From NCBI GenBank assembly GCA_014465955.1, contig JACTVT010000015.1, positions 1 to 47,466 of the forward strand: a stretch of DNA of 47,466 nt, read 5' to 3'. The position numbers and the translations under genes were made by a program. Below, in pieces: positions 1 through 8,411 of this stretch. The notes under the pieces were generated by a model. It did not search any database and was not told the origin of the DNA. It was given only the letters and a program-made list of their open reading frames with translations. Source of the stretch: Eubacterium sp. GTDB lineage: Bacteria; Bacillota; Clostridia; Oscillospirales; Acutalibacteraceae. How positions within the stretch are numbered: position 1 is the stretch's first letter; every line of letters starts with the position of its first letter.

Positions 1-79
1 TACTATTTCAAAAATAAATCAATACTTTGGCAGATAATTTATACAGATTAACGATTTTCACGTAAATTTAAAAATACTG

Positions 80-108
80 TTGAAAAAATTTCCTGTTTAA
101 AGTATAAT
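80..108 (+). promoter_or_regulatory. Sigma-A-type promoter for oadG-oadB
   Basis: TTGAAA at 80-85 and TATAAT at 103-108 are separated by 17 bases, close to the housekeeping consensus. It lies 40 bases before the oadG start, so oadG appears to be the first gene of its transcript and no decarboxylase alpha subunit is co-transcribed from upstream by this promoter. Confidence 0.7.
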
Positions 109-148
109 AACTTTAATTTGTGATTTTAGATAATGGGGGCGTTTTTAA

Positions 149-631
149 ATGAGTCCGATTTTAATGGAATTAACACCGGATACAAGCGGCACATTTACGG
201 CAACTGTTGTTATTGCAGGTATTGTAATCGTTGTTGCAGTATTATTCCTTTTGATATTGATTTTTCAACTTTTCGGTGTGATTGCACCTAAGATTAACGC
301 AAAAGTTGAGGCGAGCGAAAAAAAGCGTGCAGAAAGAAAGGCACGCAGGGCTAAGGCCAAGGCAGAGAAAAAGGCGGTTAAAAACGGCGAAATTGTTCCC
401 GAAGAAATGCGCACACCTGCGCCTGCTCCTGCAGAAGTTTCTGCCGCACCCGTTTCTGCTCAGCCTGCGGCTGACGACGGTGTAAGCGGTGAGGTTGTTG
501 CGGCTATTTCGGCTGCCATTGCGCAGTTTGAGGGCAAAAACGTTGTTATCCGCTCTATCAGGAAAAAGAATGTAAGCGGCAGAAATCCATGGGCAAACGC
601 CGCAAATATTGATAATACAAGACCGTTTTAA
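149..631 (+). CDS. oadG: Sodium-pump decarboxylase gamma subunit (OadG family)
   Basis: A 160-residue small membrane subunit of the biotin-dependent, Na+-translocating decarboxylase complex (oxaloacetate, methylmalonyl-CoA or glutaconyl-CoA type). One hydrophobic helix lies at about residues 17-45. It is followed by a very basic stretch (about 50-80), an Ala/Pro-rich linker (about 85-120) and a conserved-looking C-terminus with IRSIRKKN and RNPWANA, typical of OadG tails. In the family this subunit holds the beta membrane subunit and the soluble alpha subunit together. The beta gene follows after 15 bases. The ATG is preceded by TGGGGGCG. The substrate cannot be told from this subunit. Confidence 0.85.
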   Translation: MSPILMELTPDTSGTFTATVVIAGIVIVVAVLFLLILIFQLFGVIAPKINAKVEASEKKRAERKARRAKAKAEKKAVKNGEIVPEEMRTPAPAPAEVSAAPVSAQPAADDGVSGEVVAAISAAIAQFEGKNVVIRSIRKKNVSGRNPWANAANIDNTRPF

Positions 632-646
632 AAGGAGGAGATAATA

Positions 647-1858
647 ATGACAGAAATTCTTCAGGGCGTTTGGGAAGTAATTGTCAGCATCTTCTCAAAT
701 TCAGGCTATGCATATTTCTTTACTGCTGACGGCGGTATATTGAATCTGGTAATGATTTGTGTTGCTTTGTTTTTCCTTTACCTTGGAATTAAACAGGGCT
801 TTGAGCCGCTTCTTATGGTGCCTATAGCATTCGGTATGCTGCTTGCAAACATACCCGGCGCAAACCTTGCAGTTCAGTATCACGATTTAAACGGATTTTT
901 TGATTTGCTCAGAGGCAGAGGCGAGTTTGTTGGCTGTACCCCGGGTCTTATGGACTTCCTTTATTTCGGCGTTAAAGCGGGTATTTATCCTCCGCTTATC
1001 TTCCTCGGTATCGGTGCTATGACCGATTTCAGTCCGCTTATTGCAAATCCGAAGAGTTTCATTCTCGGTGCGGCTGCGCAGTTCGGTATTTTCTTCACCT
1101 ATGTAGGTGCAATCAAACTCGGCTTTGCACCTAATGAGGCAGGCTCTATCGCTATCATCGGCGGTGCAGACGGTCCTACGGCTATCTTTGTAACTTCTAT
1201 GCTTGCGCCTGCAATGCTTGGTGCTATTGCCGTGGCGGCATATTCCTATATGGCACTTGTTCCGCTTATTCAGCCGCCTATTATGCGTCTTCTTACTACA
1301 AAAAAAGAACGCTCGGTTGTTATGGGCAATCTCCGCCCCGTATCAAAACTTGAAAAAATTCTTTTTCCTATACTTGTAACAATCGTAGTTTCACTTCTTC
1401 TTCCCGATGCCGCCTCACTTGTCGGTATGCTTATGCTCGGTAATCTGCTCAAAGAAAGCGGCAGAACAGAGCGTATTGCAAAAGCGGCACAGAACGAACT
1501 TATGAATATTGTTACAATTCTTCTTGGTATTTCCGTCGGTGCAACAACGTCGGCAGCAAGTTTCCTTAACTGGAATACGCTTAAAATTGTCGGTCTTGGT
1601 CTTATTGCATTCATGCTCGGTACAGCGTGCGGCGTGCTCTTCGGTAAACTTATGTATATCTTTACAAAAGGTAAGGTTAATCCGCTTATCGGTTCGGCAG
1701 GCGTTTCCGCTGTTCCTATGGCTGCCCGTGTATCGCAGAAAGAGGGTCAGAGGGAAAATCCTTCAAACTTCCTTCTTATGCATGCAATGGGTCCGAACGT
1801 ATCGGGCGTTATCGGCTCTGCCGTTGCAGCAGGTATTTTGCTTACCCTGCTTCGGTAA
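647..1858 (+). CDS. oadB: Sodium-translocating decarboxylase beta subunit
   Basis: A 403-residue polytopic inner-membrane protein of the OadB/GcdB/MmdB family. It couples decarboxylation of carboxybiotin to export of Na+. About nine or more hydrophobic segments are visible. The motif GGADGPT (about residues 172-178) carries the Asp that the family uses for Na+ and proton handling. A conserved Gly-rich segment near the C-terminus reads GVIGSAVAAG. Length is normal. The start has a strong AAAGGAGGAG ribosome site. It forms an operon with oadG. The carboxyltransferase alpha subunit and biotin carrier are not in the window, so the substrate (oxaloacetate, methylmalonyl-CoA or glutaconyl-CoA) is undecided. 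Confidence 0.92.
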   Translation: MTEILQGVWEVIVSIFSNSGYAYFFTADGGILNLVMICVALFFLYLGIKQGFEPLLMVPIAFGMLLANIPGANLAVQYHDLNGFFDLLRGRGEFVGCTPGLMDFLYFGVKAGIYPPLIFLGIGAMTDFSPLIANPKSFILGAAAQFGIFFTYVGAIKLGFAPNEAGSIAIIGGADGPTAIFVTSMLAPAMLGAIAVAAYSYMALVPLIQPPIMRLLTTKKERSVVMGNLRPVSKLEKILFPILVTIVVSLLLPDAASLVGMLMLGNLLKESGRTERIAKAAQNELMNIVTILLGISVGATTSAASFLNWNTLKIVGLGLIAFMLGTACGVLFGKLMYIFTKGKVNPLIGSAGVSAVPMAARVSQKEGQRENPSNFLLMHAMGPNVSGVIGSAVAAGILLTLLR

Positions 1859-1879
1859 TGCTGAATGAAATGTAGTTTA

Positions 1880-1906
1880 GTAGGGGAGGGTCTCTGTGCC
1901 CTCCCG
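1880..1906 (+). repeat. GTAGGGG-headed palindrome (REP-like)
   Basis: GTAGGG followed by a hairpin with GGGAGGG-type and CCCTCCC-type arms around TCTCTGTG. It is nearly identical to the copies at 21556-21580 and 37387-37413. It lies between oadB and its probable terminator. Confidence 0.75.
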
Positions 1907-1945
1907 TTAAATATTAAATTACGCCCGTAACACTATTGAAAATTT

Positions 1946-1974
1946 AAAAAGGGTGTCGTGTACACCCTTTTTTT
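1946..1974 (+). terminator. Rho-independent terminator after oadB
   Basis: GGGTGT (1951-1956) pairs with ACACCC (1962-1967) around a 5-base loop, extended by A/T pairs and followed by seven T. It ends the oadGB transcript just before pcrA. Confidence 0.8.
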
Positions 1975-1998
1975 GACTGTAAATTGAAAGGTAAGATT

Positions 1999-4203
1999 AT
2001 GGCTTTAAATGAAATGCAGCAGCTTGCTGTTGAAACTACAGAAGGACCGCTTTTGATTCTTGCAGGCGCAGGCTCGGGTAAAACGACGGTGCTTGTAAAC
2101 CGTGTTCAGCATATTGTTGAAAGCGGACTTGCACAGCCGTGGCAGGTGCTTGCAATCACCTTTACAAATAAGGCGGCGGGTGAAATCCGTGAAAGGCTTG
2201 AAAGAGCAATCGGCAGTGAGGCAAACAGTATATGGGCGTTTACTTTTCATTCCTGCTGTGCCCGTATTTTAAGACGCTTCGGCGAAAGGCTCGGCTATAG
2301 CAGTCACTTTACAATTTATGATACCGATGATCAGAAGCGTGTTATGAAGCATTGCCAGAAATCACTCGGGCTGACTGATAAAATTATTCATCATAAATCC
2401 ATTTTAAGTGAAATCAGTTCTGCAAAGGACAGTCTGATTGACGCTGACGAATATAAATCCATGTCGGCAAACGATTACCGAAAGGCTAAGATTGCCGATT
2501 GCTATGAACTTTATCAGAAAGAATTGCTGAAATCCGATGCGATGGATTTTGACGATATTATTTTCAATACCGTAAAACTGCTTGAAGAAAATGATGATGT
2601 GCGTGAACTTTATCAGAAACAGTTTAAATATGTTATGGTAGATGAGTATCAGGATACCTCGCATGCCCAATACATACTTGTTTCCCTGCTTGCAGGCGGC
2701 TATAAAAACATATGCGTTGTAGGTGATGATGACCAGAGCATTTACCGTTTCAGGGGCGCAACGATTGAAAATATTCTGTCTTTCGAGCAGCAGTATAAAA
2801 ATGCAAAGGTTATAAGACTTGAGCAGAATTACCGCTCTACACAGAATATTCTTGACGGTGCAAACGCCATTATTGCCAATAATAAAAACAGAAAAGGCAA
2901 AAGCCTGTGGACTTCGGCAGGCGCAGGCGAAAAAATCATTCTGAATACCGTAAACAGTGAGCGTGATGAGTCTGATTTCATAGTTGATGAAATTATGAAA
3001 AACGTTGCCCACGGCAAAAAAATGAGTGATCACGCAATCCTTTACAGAATGAATGCGCAGTCACGAAATCTTGAAATCACACTCACCAAAAGCGGAATTC
3101 CGCATAAAATCATCGGTGGAAACAGGTTCTTTGACCGTAAGGAAATCAAGGATATTGTTTCGTATTTTGCAGTCATCAATAACCCTGCCGATAATGTAAG
3201 GCTTCAGCGAATTATAAATGTGCCGAAACGCGGCATCGGCGAAACGATGTTTGCCAATGTGCTCGAAATTGCAACGGGTCTCGGCATTTCTGCATTTGAG
3301 GTTTGCGAGCGCAGTGATGAATTTCAGAAAACTCTGCGTTCTGCGCAGAAACTGATGGGCTTTGCGGGTATGATAAAGCATTTTCAGGCGCTTCTTGAAG
3401 AGGGTATGAACCTTTCCGATTTACTTCAGGAGGTTCTTGATGAAACAAAGTATTTTGATTACCTTGATGAAGACCCCGAAACTGCTGAGGACAGGAAAAA
3501 CAACATCAGCGAACTTTCGTCAATGTTCATAAAGTATCAGGAAGAAGACGAGGAATTTGATTTATCGTCATTCCTTGAGGATGTTGCGCTTGTTTCGGAT
3601 ATTGATTCGTATAATGAAACAGACGACGCAGTAGTGCTTATGACGCTTCATTCAGCAAAGGGTCTTGAATTCCCGATTGTGTTCATACCGGGTATGGAAG
3701 AAGGAATTTTCCCCGGCAATCAGTCGATTTACAGTGACGAGGATTTAGAAGAAGAACGCAGGCTTGCTTATGTAGGCGTAACGAGGGCAAAGGAAAAACT
3801 TTATCTTATAAACGCAAGGCAACGAATGCTTTACGGCACAACTAACAGAAATATGGCGTCCCGCTTTATCAGGGAAATACCAATGCATGTAACGGAGGAT
3901 ATAACAATGGATAACAATATGAATCGTTCAAGCGGCTTCACTTCAAAAAATAATGCAATTACACAGAATAATCCGAAAAAGGCAAATACCGAAAATGCAC
4001 ATAAATTCGGTCAGGTTCAGGCGCAGGCGGTTGACAGCAATGTTGATTACAATGTCGGCGATACGGTTGTTCACAAGGCATTCGGTACAGGCGTAATTCT
4101 GTCAAAAACTGCAATGGGCGGCGATTTTCTGCTTGAAATTGCTTTTGATAAAGCAGGCACAAAAAAGTTGATGGCTAAGTTTTCAAAAATTCAGAAGGTT
4201 TAA
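1999..4203 (+). CDS. pcrA: ATP-dependent DNA helicase PcrA/UvrD
   Basis: A 734-residue superfamily 1A 3'-5' DNA helicase, the Gram-positive repair and replication helicase. Motifs in order: Walker A AGAGSGKT (about 23-30), TFTNKAA, Walker B DEYQDTS, VGDDDQSIYRFRGA, the LEQNYRST motif, MTLHSAKGLEFP and YVGVTRAKE. After a low-complexity Asn/Ser/Lys linker, the C-terminus has the small Tudor-like domain (VGDTVVHKAFGTG) that in PcrA contacts RNA polymerase. Length is normal. I chose ATG 1999 rather than the upstream in-frame TTG at 1984 because AAAGGT at 1988-1993 is spaced correctly from 1999. No ligase gene lies nearby. Confidence 0.95.
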   Translation: MALNEMQQLAVETTEGPLLILAGAGSGKTTVLVNRVQHIVESGLAQPWQVLAITFTNKAAGEIRERLERAIGSEANSIWAFTFHSCCARILRRFGERLGYSSHFTIYDTDDQKRVMKHCQKSLGLTDKIIHHKSILSEISSAKDSLIDADEYKSMSANDYRKAKIADCYELYQKELLKSDAMDFDDIIFNTVKLLEENDDVRELYQKQFKYVMVDEYQDTSHAQYILVSLLAGGYKNICVVGDDDQSIYRFRGATIENILSFEQQYKNAKVIRLEQNYRSTQNILDGANAIIANNKNRKGKSLWTSAGAGEKIILNTVNSERDESDFIVDEIMKNVAHGKKMSDHAILYRMNAQSRNLEITLTKSGIPHKIIGGNRFFDRKEIKDIVSYFAVINNPADNVRLQRIINVPKRGIGETMFANVLEIATGLGISAFEVCERSDEFQKTLRSAQKLMGFAGMIKHFQALLEEGMNLSDLLQEVLDETKYFDYLDEDPETAEDRKNNISELSSMFIKYQEEDEEFDLSSFLEDVALVSDIDSYNETDDAVVLMTLHSAKGLEFPIVFIPGMEEGIFPGNQSIYSDEDLEEERRLAYVGVTRAKEKLYLINARQRMLYGTTNRNMASRFIREIPMHVTEDITMDNNMNRSSGFTSKNNAITQNNPKKANTENAHKFGQVQAQAVDSNVDYNVGDTVVHKAFGTGVILSKTAMGGDFLLEIAFDKAGTKKLMAKFSKIQKV

Positions 4204-4230
4204 TTATCCGCACGGATATATTATGTAAAT

Positions 4231-4340
4231 GTCCCCCCTTGTTAAAGGGGGAATGGAACGGATGTGCCAAGGGGGATTTTGTTTGTGAATCCCTCCGTCT
4301 TTGCCTTTGGCAAATCCACCTCCCTTTTACAAGGGAGGCT
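4231..4340 (-). repeat. Mosaic palindromic repeat, family M copy 1
   Basis: An element of about 110 bp with a small hairpin at each end: CCCCTTGTTAAAGGGG at the left and CTCCCTTTTACAAGGGAG at the right. Inside are the sequences CAAGGGGGATT and AATCCCTCC. It is the reverse complement of the arrangement at 11567-11666, so both orientations occur. It separates pcrA from the convergent gene at 4358. Confidence 0.75.
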
Positions 4341-4357
4341 TTTATTTTGATAAGATT

Positions 4358-5182
4358 TTATTCCTCATTATCGGAATTTTCGCCGCATCCGCATCCGCAG
4401 GGCGAATCGCCTGCTTTTTCAGGCGGGAAGAATTCGTCAACCGGGAAATCGATGTTCTGGAATGTATCGCAGGGGTTCTGCGTGTTGCAGTCGCATTCTC
4501 TCTGCGGAATACAGTAGTCGTATGCAGGAATGAGCATCTGCACATCTCTTTCAAGTTGAATGATGCTGAAAAGACCGAGAGTTACAAGGATTGCTCTTGA
4601 TGAGCCTGCACTCGGAATAGAGTCTGAAATGTTATTCAGAATGCTCTGCGGAAATGATGAGCAGATTGGCACGCAGCAGTCACATGCATCAATAACGTCG
4701 GTTGCAAGAACTACAGGGTCAACTGCCTGCACCTTAGCGGTAGGGTTTGAGTACTGCGGTGCTTCGGGGCAGTCAAGTTCTTCTGAAAGCAGGCTTGATG
4801 TGAACACCTTAACGTTGCCGTCAGAGCCGTAAAGAATGCATTTTTTGCAGAATTTAGCAAAGCCTACGGCACATTCGGGTGCTGTGCACGGTGCAGCAAA
4901 GGTGTCGAAAAACAGGCGGAAATAGAATGTAATGTCCACACTGTAATAGCCCCTGTTAAACGGCACTTCTTCAACATCAATTGAAACAGACGCAATTTCC
5001 GCACCGCGGCATTTAATTGTTACTGCGTCGTCAATCAGCCTCTGGCTTTTGTTGAAAAATGTAACTCTTAAATCTTCTAAGCAGTCTTTTGAAACACAAC
5101 TGTCATAAATTCTTTTTGTGTCAATGCAGACGGCTTCATTTATTCTTCTTTCACCTGTATCAATGATTGGATTATCAGGCAT
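4358..5182 (-). CDS. Conserved Cys-rich clostridial protein, function unknown
   Basis: A 274-residue protein whose N-terminal pattern (VCIDTKRIYDSC, then DCLEDLRV, then VPFNRGYYSVDI about 60 residues on) I recognise from unnamed proteins widespread in Clostridia; no function is established to my knowledge. About 25 cysteines are spread along the protein, with clusters KFCKKC, DACDCCVPIC and a CGCGCG tail. There is no signal peptide or clear membrane segment. The cysteine content could suit metal binding or cross-linking, for example in a coat-like layer, but that is a guess. ATG 5182 is chosen because AAGGGAG stands 7 bases before it. The ribosome site lies in a hairpin (see 5186-5243). Confidence 0.8.
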   Translation of the reverse strand: MPDNPIIDTGERRINEAVCIDTKRIYDSCVSKDCLEDLRVTFFNKSQRLIDDAVTIKCRGAEIASVSIDVEEVPFNRGYYSVDITFYFRLFFDTFAAPCTAPECAVGFAKFCKKCILYGSDGNVKVFTSSLLSEELDCPEAPQYSNPTAKVQAVDPVVLATDVIDACDCCVPICSSFPQSILNNISDSIPSAGSSRAILVTLGLFSIIQLERDVQMLIPAYDYCIPQRECDCNTQNPCDTFQNIDFPVDEFFPPEKAGDSPCGCGCGENSDNEE

Positions 5183-5185
5183 AAC

Positions 5186-5243
5186 AAAACTCCCTTTCAA
5201 AGAATTTGAAGTTAAACTTCATAACATTCTATGAGGGAGTTTT
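5186..5243 (-). promoter_or_regulatory. Stacked hairpin holding the ribosome site of the 4358-5182 gene
   Basis: Three nested perfect stems: 5186-5195 with 5234-5243 (10 bp), 5201-5205 with 5226-5230 (5 bp) and 5207-5213 with 5215-5221 (7 bp). On the minus strand the 3' arm contains the Shine-Dalgarno AAGGGAG followed by TTTTGTT and the start codon. The structure may act as the malQ terminator and also hide the next gene's ribosome site. On the plus strand it also ends in a T-rich tract. Confidence 0.65.
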
Positions 5244-5265
5244 TCTTTTGTTAATCAATTGTGTA

Positions 5266-6777
5266 TTATTTATTGCCTATTCTTCTGAAAATTGAGTTTA
5301 TATGCTTAAAATAAGCGGTGTCAACATTGTCTATTGTTTCGGCAGTGGTACGAAAACGCCAGTTTTTGTCGGCAACACCGGGTACATTCATTCTCGCGTC
5401 AGATCCAAAGCCGCACATATCCTGAAATGCAACGATTGCAGTATTTGAACTGCTTCTCCAAACTGTTTCAATCACTTTACGGCAACTCTTGCTGTAATAT
5501 CCGCCTTCGCCCCAGTTGTCACCTTCAAAACCTATGTAATCAAGAGCAAATCTGCGCTCGGCTTCGCTTGCTTCCCACAGCCAGCCTAAAATCGTGTTGT
5601 TGTCGTGTGTGCCGACATAGTTTACACTGTTTTTCGGTGCATTGTGCGGCAGATGGCTTGAGTCGGAATTCGGGTCAAAGCCGAATTGAACAACTTTCAT
5701 TCCCGGGAATCCCGTGTCCTCAAGCAGTTTAACAACATCGTTGCCGAAAACGCCCAAATCTTCTGCAATAATGGGCGCATTCGGGAATTTTTCAAATACC
5801 TTGTCAAAAAAGTCCATTTTAGGTCCGTCAACCCATTCGCCTGTTCTTGCTGTTTCTGAATCAGCAGGCACCTGCCAGTAACTCGCAAACGCACGGAAAT
5901 GGTCAATTCTTACAATGTCATAAGTCGTAAGTGCATTGCCGAGGCGGGACAGCCACCAAGAATAGCCGTCTTTTTTCATAGTATTCCAGTCATAAATCGG
6001 GTTGCCCCACAACTGACCGTCTTCACTGAAATAATCAGGCGGAACGCCTGCAACCTTTTCGGGTTTCAGTGTTTTTTCGTCAATTAAAAAAAGCGGCAGA
6101 TTGGACCATACGTCAACACTGTCCATGGCAACGTAAATCGGCATATCGCCTATAACGGCAATTCCTTTTTTGTTGGCATATTCTTTCAGTTCGTTCCATT
6201 GTTTAAAGAAAACGAACTGCACAAATTTCCAGAATGCGGATTGTTCTTCAAACGAATAAATATTTTTTATGCACTCAAAATAATCGGCATATTTTTTATC
6301 CCATTCCCACCAGGGTTTGCCGTTTTCAAGTTCTTTAACAGCCATATAAACGGCATAATCGGTCAGCCACGGGTTTTTAATTTCAAAATCTTTGATTTCC
6401 TTTGCAAGATTATCGTCAATATTCAAAAAGGCTTTTTTCAGCAGTTCAAGTCTTTTTCTGCCTGCAAATTCATAGTCGGCAGTGTACGGCGATCCGTCAT
6501 AAATATTGCTTTTAACGTCATCGTTTGTCACAAGCCCCATATCGCAGAGCCCCTGCGGATTGATGAAAAGCCAGTTGCCTGCAAATGCACTCGGCGAGCA
6601 GTAAGGACTGCCGCTGCCGTCAGCAGGGTTGAACGGCAGAACCTGCCAGTAAGTAAAACCCATATCGCTTATTTTGTCTATAAAATGACGGGCATTACCG
6701 TCAAAAACGCCTACACCGTACGGTGACGGCATTGAACTTATGTGCAGCAGCACGCCCGCCCCTCTGTTTTCCAACAT
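5266..6777 (-). CDS. malQ: 4-alpha-glucanotransferase (amylomaltase)
   Basis: A 503-residue GH77 enzyme that transfers alpha-1,4-glucan segments between maltodextrins, in cytoplasmic glycogen and maltodextrin use. Motifs seen: LLHISSMPSPYGVG at the N-terminus, a region near VRIDHFRAF with the catalytic nucleophile Asp, the acid/base segment IIAEDLG, and GTHDNNT with the third active-site Asp. Length matches bacterial MalQ. The start ATG 6777 has GAGGTGAT upstream. No other starch or glycogen gene lies beside it. It is transcribed divergently from miaB. Confidence 0.95.
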   Translation of the reverse strand: MLENRGAGVLLHISSMPSPYGVGVFDGNARHFIDKISDMGFTYWQVLPFNPADGSGSPYCSPSAFAGNWLFINPQGLCDMGLVTNDDVKSNIYDGSPYTADYEFAGRKRLELLKKAFLNIDDNLAKEIKDFEIKNPWLTDYAVYMAVKELENGKPWWEWDKKYADYFECIKNIYSFEEQSAFWKFVQFVFFKQWNELKEYANKKGIAVIGDMPIYVAMDSVDVWSNLPLFLIDEKTLKPEKVAGVPPDYFSEDGQLWGNPIYDWNTMKKDGYSWWLSRLGNALTTYDIVRIDHFRAFASYWQVPADSETARTGEWVDGPKMDFFDKVFEKFPNAPIIAEDLGVFGNDVVKLLEDTGFPGMKVVQFGFDPNSDSSHLPHNAPKNSVNYVGTHDNNTILGWLWEASEAERRFALDYIGFEGDNWGEGGYYSKSCRKVIETVWRSSSNTAIVAFQDMCGFGSDARMNVPGVADKNWRFRTTAETIDNVDTAYFKHINSIFRRIGNK

Positions 6778-6799
6778 ATGATCACCTCAATAATTACAA

Positions 6800-6828
6800 A
6801 TTTTATCATTTTACGGCACAAATTGCAA
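6800..6828 (-). promoter_or_regulatory. Promoter for malQ
   Basis: Read on the minus strand: TTGCAA at 6828-6823, 17-base spacer, TAAAAT at 6805-6800, ending 22 bases before the malQ start codon. Confidence 0.5.
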
Positions 6829-6898
6829 TGACATTTTTTGTTGTACATTATTAATATTATATATTATAAATATTTATATTATTTTTAATAAATAGTTA

Positions 6899-6927
6899 TT
6901 GAATATGTGAGCGAGTTTTGTTATAAT
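6899..6927 (+). promoter_or_regulatory. Promoter for the miaB-led gene run
   Basis: TTGAAT at 6899-6904 and TATAAT at 6922-6927 with a 17-base spacer. A TGT just before the -10 box gives an extended -10 element. It lies 38 bases before the miaB start. Confidence 0.7.
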
Positions 6928-6965
6928 TAAACAGTATAAATTCATAGCAGGCAGAGGTGAAGAAA

Positions 6966-8411
6966 ATGGAAAACACTACACGCAAAACGGCAGTTGTCAG
7001 CGAAGAAGAGATGAAAAGTCAAAGGCAGTTTTGTAAAAAAGTTTCAGATGTTATTTCAAAAAGGTATGATAAAAAACCGCTTGCCTGTGTTGTTACATAC
7101 GGTTGCCAGCAGAATGTTGCCGACAGTGAACATATTAAGGGTATGCTTAATGAAATCGGCTATGGTTTTACCGAAAACAGAAATGAGGCAAAACTGATTG
7201 TTTTCAACACCTGCGCCGTGCGCGAACATGCAGAGGACAGAGTGTTCGGCAATGTAGGTATGCTGAAATCCTATAAGCGTGAAAATCCCGATGTTGTTAT
7301 TGCCTGCTGCGGCTGTATGATGCAGCAGCAGCACGTTGCGGATAAAATCAAAAAGAGTTTTCCGTTTGTTGATCTTGTTTTCGGCACTCACGTTGTTTAC
7401 AGACTTCCCGAACTTTTATATAACACGCTTACACGTAAAAAAAGAGTGTTTGAACTTCCCGATATGGACGGTGCAATTGCCGAGGGTGTTCCCGTTCTGC
7501 GCGATAATGATAAAAAAGCGTGGATACCGATTATGTACGGCTGCAACAACTTTTGTTCCTACTGTATTGTGCCTTATGTAAGAGGCAGAGAACGCAGCCG
7601 AGAGGCTGATATGATTATTGCCGAGGCAAAAGAATTAATAGAGCAGGGATATAAGGAAATAACAGTTTTAGGGCAGAATGTAAATTCCTACGGCAAGGAT
7701 TTAGTGCCGAGAGTTACTTTTGCAGAACTGCTAAGACGGCTTAATGACCTCGACGGCGATTTCAGAATCAGATTTATGACAAGCCATCCGAAGGATTGTA
7801 CAAGGGAACTTCTTGAAACGATGGCATCATGCGATAAAATTGCAAAGCATCTGCATCTTCCGTTTCAGAGCGGCAATGACAGGGTGCTTAAAGCAATGAA
7901 CCGCCATTACGACCGCGCAAAGTATCTTGAACTTATTAATTATGCAAAAGAACTTATGGGCGATGAACTTTCAATCACAAGTGATATTATCGTTGGGTTC
8001 CCCGGTGAAACCTATGAGGAGTTTAAAGATACACTGTCTTTGGTGGAGGAGGTCAGGTTTACTTCACTGTTTACCTTTATCTATTCTCCCCGTAAAGGCA
8101 CGCCTGCCGCAGAGATGGACGACCCTGTTTCTGCAGAAGAAAAGGGAAGATGGTTCAGGGAACTTACCGATTTGCAGGAGAAAATATCTGCCGAAAACAT
8201 GAAAAAGTATGCAGATAAAACATTTAAATGCTTTGTCTACGGCAAAGGCAAACTTGGTGATAATTATGTTGCCGCACGAACAGACGGTAACTTGATTATA
8301 GAATTTGAGGGTGCAGAGGATTTAATCGGCACTTTTCAGAATATTAAAGTAACAGAACCTTTAACGTATGTGTTAAAAGGTGAATTGTTAAAAGGAAAGG
8401 AAAAATTATGA
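6966..8411 (+). CDS. miaB: tRNA-2-methylthio-N6-isopentenyladenosine synthase MiaB
   Basis: A 481-residue radical-SAM methylthiotransferase that adds the 2-methylthio group to i6A37 of tRNAs reading UNN codons. The N-terminal domain begins with VVTYGCQQN and further cysteines (FNTCAV, CCGCM) for the auxiliary Fe-S cluster. The radical-SAM motif YGCNNFCSYCIVPYVRGRE has the CxxxCxxC triad. A C-terminal TRAM domain follows. The start ATG 6966 is set by AGAGGTG 6 bases upstream; an in-frame GTG at 6957 lies within that ribosome site. Its substrate maker MiaA is encoded 5 kb downstream in the same run. The stop overlaps the start of the next gene (ATGA). Confidence 0.95.
   Translation: MENTTRKTAVVSEEEMKSQRQFCKKVSDVISKRYDKKPLACVVTYGCQQNVADSEHIKGMLNEIGYGFTENRNEAKLIVFNTCAVREHAEDRVFGNVGMLKSYKRENPDVVIACCGCMMQQQHVADKIKKSFPFVDLVFGTHVVYRLPELLYNTLTRKKRVFELPDMDGAIAEGVPVLRDNDKKAWIPIMYGCNNFCSYCIVPYVRGRERSREADMIIAEAKELIEQGYKEITVLGQNVNSYGKDLVPRVTFAELLRRLNDLDGDFRIRFMTSHPKDCTRELLETMASCDKIAKHLHLPFQSGNDRVLKAMNRHYDRAKYLELINYAKELMGDELSITSDIIVGFPGETYEEFKDTLSLVEEVRFTSLFTFIYSPRKGTPAAEMDDPVSAEEKGRWFRELTDLQEKISAENMKKYADKTFKCFVYGKGKLGDNYVAARTDGNLIIEFEGAEDLIGTFQNIKVTEPLTYVLKGELLKGKEKL

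Noticed and set aside
2404..3033. 209-codon open frame on the minus strand inside pcrA
   Set aside because: It is antisense to conserved helicase motifs, lacks a ribosome site and has an implausible Cys/Phe/Ile-rich composition.
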